From the NCBI RefSeq assembly GCF_001039355.2, contig NW_019773883.1, forward strand, positions 9,955 through 37,052: a DNA stretch of 27,098 nt. Reading direction: 5' to 3'. This DNA is from Lingula anatina (taxonomy: Eukaryota > Brachiopoda > Lingulata > Lingulida > Lingulidae). Position numbers and translations under genes: made by a program. A model generated the notes under the pieces. It saw only the letters and a list, made by a program, of their open reading frames with translations. It made no database searches and was not told where the DNA came from. Of the stretch, positions 21,243 through 27,098 are shown one piece after another (the stretch's first letter is position 1; the number at the start of each line of letters is the position of its first letter).

Positions 21243-22629
21243 CACACACTGGACAAAAGAAGTGTCACCCCCTAACTCAGAGTAATAAAAGTAGGCAGAT
21301 CTTGGGTACTTATAATGCCTGGTCTACTTATAATGTGACTAATGAGTATAAAACCGCTATACCATGGGATTGTATTGTTGGTCTTGTACATGTACAGCAA
21401 ATGTTATTCCTGTCTTCCTCCAATATGGCAAGATACAGGCAATTATCTAACGGTTATAGGTGCAAGTTATTAACCTGAAGAGGCGGAATATAAGCAATGT
21501 CAGAATATCGATACAATTGAATTGTTCAGTCAGAACCGTGCAGAGGGTCTGATCTCGGTATAGAAACGCTGGATCAAGAGACAAATTGCCTCTGATGGGT
21601 CGTCCAAGAAAAAATACTGGCCGTGAAGACCGACGACTGATTTTGATGTCCAGGTTGTCAAAGTTCGACACTGCTTGTCAGTTGACAACACAGTGGAACA
21701 ATTTCACACATAAGAATGTGTCTGTGAAAATTGCTAGGCGTCGGTTACATGCTCAGAGAGTGTACAGCAGGGTAGCAAGACTGAAACCTCTTATATCGTT
21801 ACAAAACAGGCAACGTAGAGTAAACTAGGGTCAACAGGATCTGGAACTGGACAGTTCATGACAATTGGTCCTATATATTTTTTTCTGATGAGTGTCGCTT
21901 TGGTCTGACCTCTGATGACAGACGGGTACTATGCTGGCAAACTGCTGGTAAAGCATTTGAACCACATGCACTTAATTTTCGAACCCGGAGCAGCATATTC
22001 GTCATGGTGTGGGGCTGCATCAGCATCCATGGCTTGGGCGAATTGACAGTGGTTGATGGAAACATGAATCACTAGAAATATATCGATGTTTTGGAGTCAG
22101 GCTTGCTACCATCTATTACTAACATGTTTGGTGACAGGAATTATCCATTTGTTCACCAGGATGACAATGCTCCTTGTCACAGGCCCAGAGCAGTTGATGA
22201 TTGGTTTGACCAACAGGACATTCGCAGGGTGATGTGGCCTGCCCAGAGTCCGGATGCAAACATAATAGAAAATGTGTGGAATGATATGTCAAAACTTTTT
22301 ACAAATGCCCGCCTAACCAGCAGAGAAACTCTATTATATTCAGTGTTTCATGCTTGGGACAGCATTAGCCCTGAACGCATCAGACAATTATATGAAACCT
22401 TGCTTCGTAGACTGGCACCTATTATTAGGTCACGTGGCTATGCCACTAAGTGCTAATTTTGGACTTGAAACTGCATATTTTGGTAGAATGTATATTTTGT
22501 TCTCGATTTGTGATTTTTTGTGAAATTTGATGTTAATAAAATGATACCAGGAGCATATCATTCCGCAGTCATTTATCTCCCCCATAGTATTGGCTCAGTA
22601 GGGGTGACACTTCTTTTGTCCAGTGTGTG
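21243..22629. mobile_element. Tc1/mariner-type DNA transposon
   Basis: A 1387-bp element bounded by perfect 29-bp terminal inverted repeats (21243-21271 and 22601-22629) beginning CACACACTGGACAAAAGAAG. TA lies on both sides (21241-21242 and 22630-22631), the TA target duplication expected for the superfamily. It encodes a broken DD34E transposase. It sits about 250 bp downstream of the IFI44-like stop codon, between that gene and the detached exon fragment. Confidence 0.93.
21425..22456 (+). pseudogene. Tc1-type DD34E transposase, inactivated
   Basis: The product would cut and rejoin the transposon ends. The start MARYRQLS at 21425 resembles Tc1 transposases. The helix-turn-helix region is badly eroded by stops and frame changes, but GRPRKNTGREDR (about 21595-21630) is the typical linker between DNA-binding halves. 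The catalytic part reads FFSDECRFG (Asp at 21887), HQDDNAPCH (Asp at 22163) and NIIENVW (Glu at 22268). The last two acidic residues are 34 residues apart. A stop with a +1 shift near 21826 and a stop at about 22072 (in MNH-stop-KYIDVL) interrupt it. Catalytic residues survive, but the frame cannot give a full protein. Confidence 0.88.
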
Positions 22630-22838
22630 TAAGCTACGATGACTATTCTGATTTAGAAGCCATGGTTTAAAAAGTTCATGAAGCCATTGTCTCGATACTA
22701 AAAAGTGTGATTCCCCACATATCGTCAGAATGTACCTAAGCAAGCGACTAGTGAACATTAAATGATTGAGTAGTATTAACGCGTTATCCAATCTAAAAGC
22801 ATTCAACAGTGTCTGCAGTATTTCGAGCCCGTTTCTAA

Positions 22839-22844
22839 TTTAAT
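22839..22844 (-). terminator. Possible polyadenylation signal ATTAAA of the IFI44-like gene
   Basis: TTTAAT on the plus strand reads ATTAAA on the minus strand, about 40 nt past the stop. It is the common variant hexamer; I saw no AATAAA between the gene and the transposon. Confidence 0.35.
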
Positions 22845-22883
22845 TCATTACTAAATTTTGTGTGGTTCCGGACATCCTCGGAG

Positions 22884-25800
22884 TTAACTTTTGATATTAA
22901 TCTTAGACATTTGGGTGTCGGTCTCCTCCTCCATGTCGTCGAGTTGATCCTCAATGTAGTCCTCGGCACTTCCGGTCATCTGTCTGAGGGCGTTCAGTGT
23001 CAGGATGTCCAGCCTGGGGTCAACAGAAGTCTCGGACTCGTAGTTCCTCACGGGATGGACGTGATTACTCTGTATGCCGAATGCGTCACTGATTTCTTTC
23101 ACTTTCTTTTCAATCAGACGACTGTGAAATATCACAGATGGGTCTTCAGCTACGTCTTTGCATACTTTGTCCACCTTGGTCAAGACCACGTGGACCGGGA
23201 TATCTGCAAGAGTTTAAACTTCAGTGAATAATTTATTCTTACTCTCAAAGCAATATTTGTACACAATGATCTGTGGTTAAGTCAGCAAGACAATTGTACC
23301 TACAAATAATCAAGTCTGAATATTTCATCAATCAACAATTAAACTACATGCACTTCGCCGGAACAAAACCCCAACAGATAATTGTACAGTGTACAGGGTC
23401 TATATACATGTACATGCTCAGTGAGGCGAGGCTCAGATATGTTACCCTTGAGACTTCTCCCTTCCACCCCTTCACTTGCCTAAATTAATGGGTATGTTCA
23501 AGCAAACTATGCCAATTTTATTGATATATCCTGTCTTCCCTTTAACATTAAAATACCAATTTTCGAACGTCGTTCTTTTTAATGGGTGCGATACTCATAC
23601 ATGTTACACGTTGTTGAAGGGAAGACAGGATATATCAATAAAATTGGCATAGTTTGCTTGAACATAACCATTTATGTAGGTTTAAAAACTTATTCGAAAT
23701 CGCGCCACCGCGCCACATCTGTCATGCAATTAATTAAATATAAAAGCAAAAATAATCGACTTTTAAATTTCAGTTACAGAAATATAGAAATTACCTCTGC
23801 CACGTGCCAGAGTTCGTATAGCCAGCAGTCTGTCCTTGACCTTGGGTGGCATGACCTTGTATGTGCTGCCATCTATGACAAGTGTTACGCAGTGAATGAC
23901 GTCAGCCAAACCAGGATCCTTCACAAAACCAGGAGATTTACGTGTGATACGCACAGCCGGGTTAAACTGGAGATAAATTTAATAAAAATGTTTATTTTAT
24001 GTAAACATAATTGCACGTTATTAAATTACTACATTTGACTAAAATTGTAAATTGTTAAACAAAGATACAAAGAAATCACGAACCATTAATGCAAAGTGAA
24101 ATTAAGGTAAACTCAAATAAAAAAAATGAATTTAAGCATAATAAACATTTATTATCTGAGTGATCATTTTTTTGGAAATTTTAAAGAGTGTTGAATCATC
24201 TTCGTTAGCCTAACGTTGTAAATCCCATCACTGTAGTCTTAGTATGGGATAATTAACAATTGACTGATACAGTATATTCGCCAGGGTGTTAGACACCGGC
24301 CTCTACCATCAGAACACCTCTGTCTTCCCTGTGACTCTGGACATCTACGACTCCAGGAGCTAATTAATACGTCACTGACCTGGAAATGGTTCGGCACGTG
24401 ACCATCCAGCACATAGGACATGTCGACCACATCTAGTCCCTGGTCCTCTTCCAGACCCATGGTGTCACACAGACGGAACGCAGGTGTCTGGTGGCCTCCT
24501 TGGATCGCATACACACGATACTATAAGAAGAAGAGCAACAACAACAAAAATAAGAAAGAAAGATGAAAAATAATAATTCTGACACTGCAACTTACATTAA
24601 GCAACTCATCAACTTTGATACACGTAGCTTTCACTTGGTTAATGACCTGGATGGACTGGTCACCAGATCTATTGTAATGCGGCTAGGCATAGTCTCCAGT
24701 AGAATTAGTGTCCCGTCCCACATGTGCGAGAGGTTAACACCCGATGCATCCTTTCTTGTTCAGTGGTGGATTTTCCACCTGTTCCCAAATAGCTTCTTGC
24801 TTTAATGTCACGTTTGCTCCAGATTTTATCCGGGTTTTAGAGTTATTCATATTCATCATTCTTATTCTTCTGCATGACTTATAATAATCACTCAATAAAG
24901 AAGAAAGAAAGGAAGAAAGAAAGAGGAAAAAAGAAGCGAACCTGTGCCTGGATTTTTTCCTTCAAAACACATATTGATAAAATTGTAAATATTTCTACAT
25001 TGAAGACCTTTTTAGCCTGCTTTTCGTATGCACCCCTTGCATATACCAATGGAAAACAGATATCATGCCAGTGCATACCTTGGTTGTGAGGCTTTGGGGT
25101 GCCGTTCCGGTCGCCGCCTGGCTGCGTACTTTGCCTTTCCACACAGAGCGCACGGTGTTAAAGAAGCTGGATTTCCCCGCCCCCACACTGCCCACCAGGA
25201 GAAGCCGTGCGGCGGGGACTTTGGCTGGGCTTGGAGTGGAGTAAGACACCAATTCATCAAAAATTTTGTCTTTAGTCTGAGAAAAAAGGTAAAAACCTTA
25301 AACAGCTACACAGTACCACCAAATGTGCCTTTTTTCCAATGTTAAATTTAATAAAATTCATTTTTTGTGGATGCTCCTGCTTGCTATAGTTTCCTAAATC
25401 AAATTACAAATGAGTAGGTGGCGCCACGGTGGCAGAATGCAGAACTCTCTATAATAGTCAAAAGTAGAAAGAATACTATAAAATTTGATAAATAATTGAG
25501 CCTGTCTCAAAAAAAAAATAATAATTAAAGATTAATTCATTCGGAATTTGATAAATAATTTTACTATCTTATTAACATAAAAAATGTGGAGCATTCCACA
25601 ACAATAAGTAAGAATGAAAGCTTGTTAAAGCCACGTCGAAGAGCTACATGTACCTTGTTACTCCAGTCGTTAATGTCAGTTTTGCGCCACGGTTTATCTT
25701 TCTCATATAATTCATCTTCCAGATTTCCCTCTGTAAAATAATAACGATAATTAGAGAAAAATTACCTGTAGAGAAATATCTAATGTTGTTAAACGTAGAA

Positions 25801-26556
25801 AGGTACCATATCTATTTATATCATTTAATATTGAGAGGAAGTCCAGGTATCCATTGTCGCGTAATGTAAATAAAATGGCACATATAATAGTTCATACTTT
25901 TTATTCTTTACAAACACTCACTTAAAAACTTCGCAATTTTGTTTACTTTCTCTAATATTTCACTCAGTATTGAGAAAAATCATTTGAAACTAGGAATGAA
26001 ATCATTGGCTATTATACATTTGTCAGGAACAATGGCACTTACGTTTTACAGCGTACACTTCAATGTCGAGATAGGCTTTGTTGTTACCAGTAAATGTTTG
26101 GGCGTTGTAACCATTGGTATTATAAGTATTACCGATACTACTGTAGCCATTTGTGTTGAAATAAGCACCAGACTTATTGTATGAATTGGAAATGAACAAC
26201 AGATCGTGATCACCTCCAAACGTGGGGCCATAGTTAGCGTTGTCATAAACATAATCCTCGTACCCATTGAGAGCAAACTTTACCATGTTTGGTAGGAGCT
26301 GGAACAAAAATGAACGGTCATCATTAATATAACTTCCGCTCGATGTCCACGCGATGCTTGTGTATCCCCCTATGACGTAACCAGCGCTGTTCTGACCAAC
26401 AGAAACAGTCGGACCTTGGTTGTTGCACTTCGAATGGAACGCCTGACCATTGCAGCCGTCTCTGGAGGCGCTGTACAGAAGGTCAAAGGTCAAGGCCGGG
26501 TCACCAATCCACGTACGGAGTTGTTTCTGGTACGCCTTGTTATCAAGTATCGGCAT
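22884..26556 (-). CDS. IFI44-like protein (TLDc domain plus GTPase domain), six exons
   Basis: Minus-strand coding exons are 26556-26043, 25730-25654, 25276-25079, 24520-24380, 23966-23795 and 23203-22884. All have GT-AG junctions with consistent phases, giving 473 residues; human IFI44 is of similar size. Residues 1-171 form a TLDc domain (YSASRDGCNGQAFHSKCNNQGPT read as two overlapping blocks, YVIGGYTSIAW, FGGDHDLLF). The GTPase part follows: Walker A GSVGAGKSS at about 226-234, switch motif DTMG at 282-285, and TKVD at 376-379 as the guanine-specificity motif. The tail is acidic and ends NIKS. The start is the ATG at 26556, 13 nt after a TTTCAG acceptor at 26570-26572, so a non-coding first exon probably lies upstream. 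IFI44 proteins are interferon-induced and antiviral in vertebrates; invertebrate relatives are commonly immune-responsive, and that role here is inferred from homology. Confidence 0.93.
23479..23680. repeat. Near-perfect hairpin in IFI44-like intron 5
   Basis: Arms 23479-23542 and 23617-23680 are inverted copies, 61 of 64 positions pairing with no gaps. The inner 43 pairs are perfect. The 74-nt loop is not self-complementary. It lies wholly in the intron between 23204 and 23794, so the primary transcript would fold into a long double-stranded stem. It could be a foldback MITE, or a source of small RNA. Confidence 0.9.
24898..24930. repeat. GAAA/GGAA purine microsatellite
   Basis: A purine-only GAAGAAAGAAAGGAAG-type tract in the intron between exons 3 and 4 of the IFI44-like gene. 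Confidence 0.7.
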
Positions 26557-26569
26557 TGCGGCTAGTGGG

Positions 26570-26820
26570 CTGAAACAAACGTTATAATGTGTATTCTAAT
26601 ACTTTATAAATAATAATAGGTACAGTATCAATGGTGGACCCAGGATCTTTCTGGGAAGGGGGGGGGGGTGATGTCGACGAGGCAATTTGACCACATTGCA
26701 TGCGAGGCGCTTGAGAACGATTCGCTAGGTTATGCCACGTTTTACTCGAACTTAATATGGTTTGGTTGGGGAGGGAAAAATAGGAGAGAAGAGCTACCTG
26801 TATCAGAAAAACTAACACTG
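26570..26820. other. Upstream region of the IFI44-like gene
   Basis: The splice acceptor of the first coding exon is at 26570-26572. Beyond it lies ATGGTGGACCCAGGATC followed by a G run (about 26629-26669), which looks like the end of a dispersed repeat. No coding exon or unambiguous promoter is visible. Confidence 0.4.
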
Positions 26821-27098
26821 TGACCCCCTCTCCCACTGTGCCCTACTTTCTCCTTCAGTCACCATGCCCTCCCTGCTGTGCTATCCGCACTGTGCCCCTC
26901 CCCCACTGCGTCCCCCTCCCCCCACTGTGTCCCCAACTGTGTTCCTCTTTCTCCCACTGTCCCCCACTGTTGCTCCCTATTTCCGCTGTGCCCCCCACTG
27001 TGTCCCCCAACCCCCACTGTTTCCCCTACCCCCACTGTGTCCCCCTAACCCCACTGCGCCCCCTACCCCCACTGTGCCCCCCACGGTGTCCCCCTACC
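26821..27098. repeat. C-rich minisatellite (CCCCCACTGTGTCCCC type)
   Basis: Degenerate repetition of CCCCACTGTG(T/C)CCCC with a unit of roughly 18 bp in the last part, running off the window end. The minus strand is G-run rich. Confidence 0.8.

Overview
This is eukaryotic genomic DNA. It is AT-rich, has spliced genes with GT-AG introns, and is full of transposon debris and simple repeats. Frequent ACATGTA/TACATGTAC palindromic stretches, an IFI44-like antiviral-type GTPase with a TLDc domain, and a cysteine-rich somatomedin-B-like ectodomain gene together suggest a marine invertebrate. A bivalve or other lophotrochozoan is most likely, but amphioxus-like deuterostomes are not excluded. Four isolated N characters (10, 7844, 13005, 16341) sit in or beside homopolymers or repeats and look like assembly joins.

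Three protein-coding genes can be supported, all on the minus strand. (1) 3042-5057: a two-exon EamA/SLC35G-type ten-helix transporter with an unusually long charged loop, a compact CCAAT/E2F/E-box cluster upstream and an AATAAA signal downstream. (2) 13873-16340: the 3' part of a secreted or GPI-anchored protein with 45-bp mucin-like repeats, a somatomedin-B-like module and a cysteine-rich ectodomain, 5'-truncated at the N at 16341. (3) 22884-26556: a complete six-exon IFI44-like gene with an N-terminal TLDc domain and a C-terminal GTPase domain.

Most of the rest is mobile-element material. 539-1569 is a candidate piggyBac-like non-autonomous element with three GGGGTCAT..ATGACCCC palindromes. 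1563-2100 is a decayed non-LTR reverse transcriptase fragment. 6029-7843 and 8271-10101 are two copies of a 1.8-kb dispersed repeat, each containing an inverted-terminal-repeat element packed with CATTC/GAATG motifs. 12670-12862 is a small MITE with an ACAAG target duplication. 17376-18075 is a 5'-truncated LINE 3' end abutting more of the 45-bp coding repeats. 18110-18289 and 19346-19483 are a diverged repeat pair. 21243-22629 is a Tc1-type transposon with perfect 29-bp terminal repeats but a broken DD34E transposase. An almost perfect 64-bp-arm hairpin lies inside intron 5 of the IFI44-like gene. The window ends in a C-rich minisatellite upstream of that gene.

The three genes show no obvious functional partnership. 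I see no operon, CRISPR array, tRNA or rRNA. The most interesting leads are the intronic hairpin in the IFI44-like gene, the detached copy of that gene's last codons beyond the Tc1 element, the CATTC-phased repeat, and the split 45-bp coding-repeat array interrupted by a LINE.
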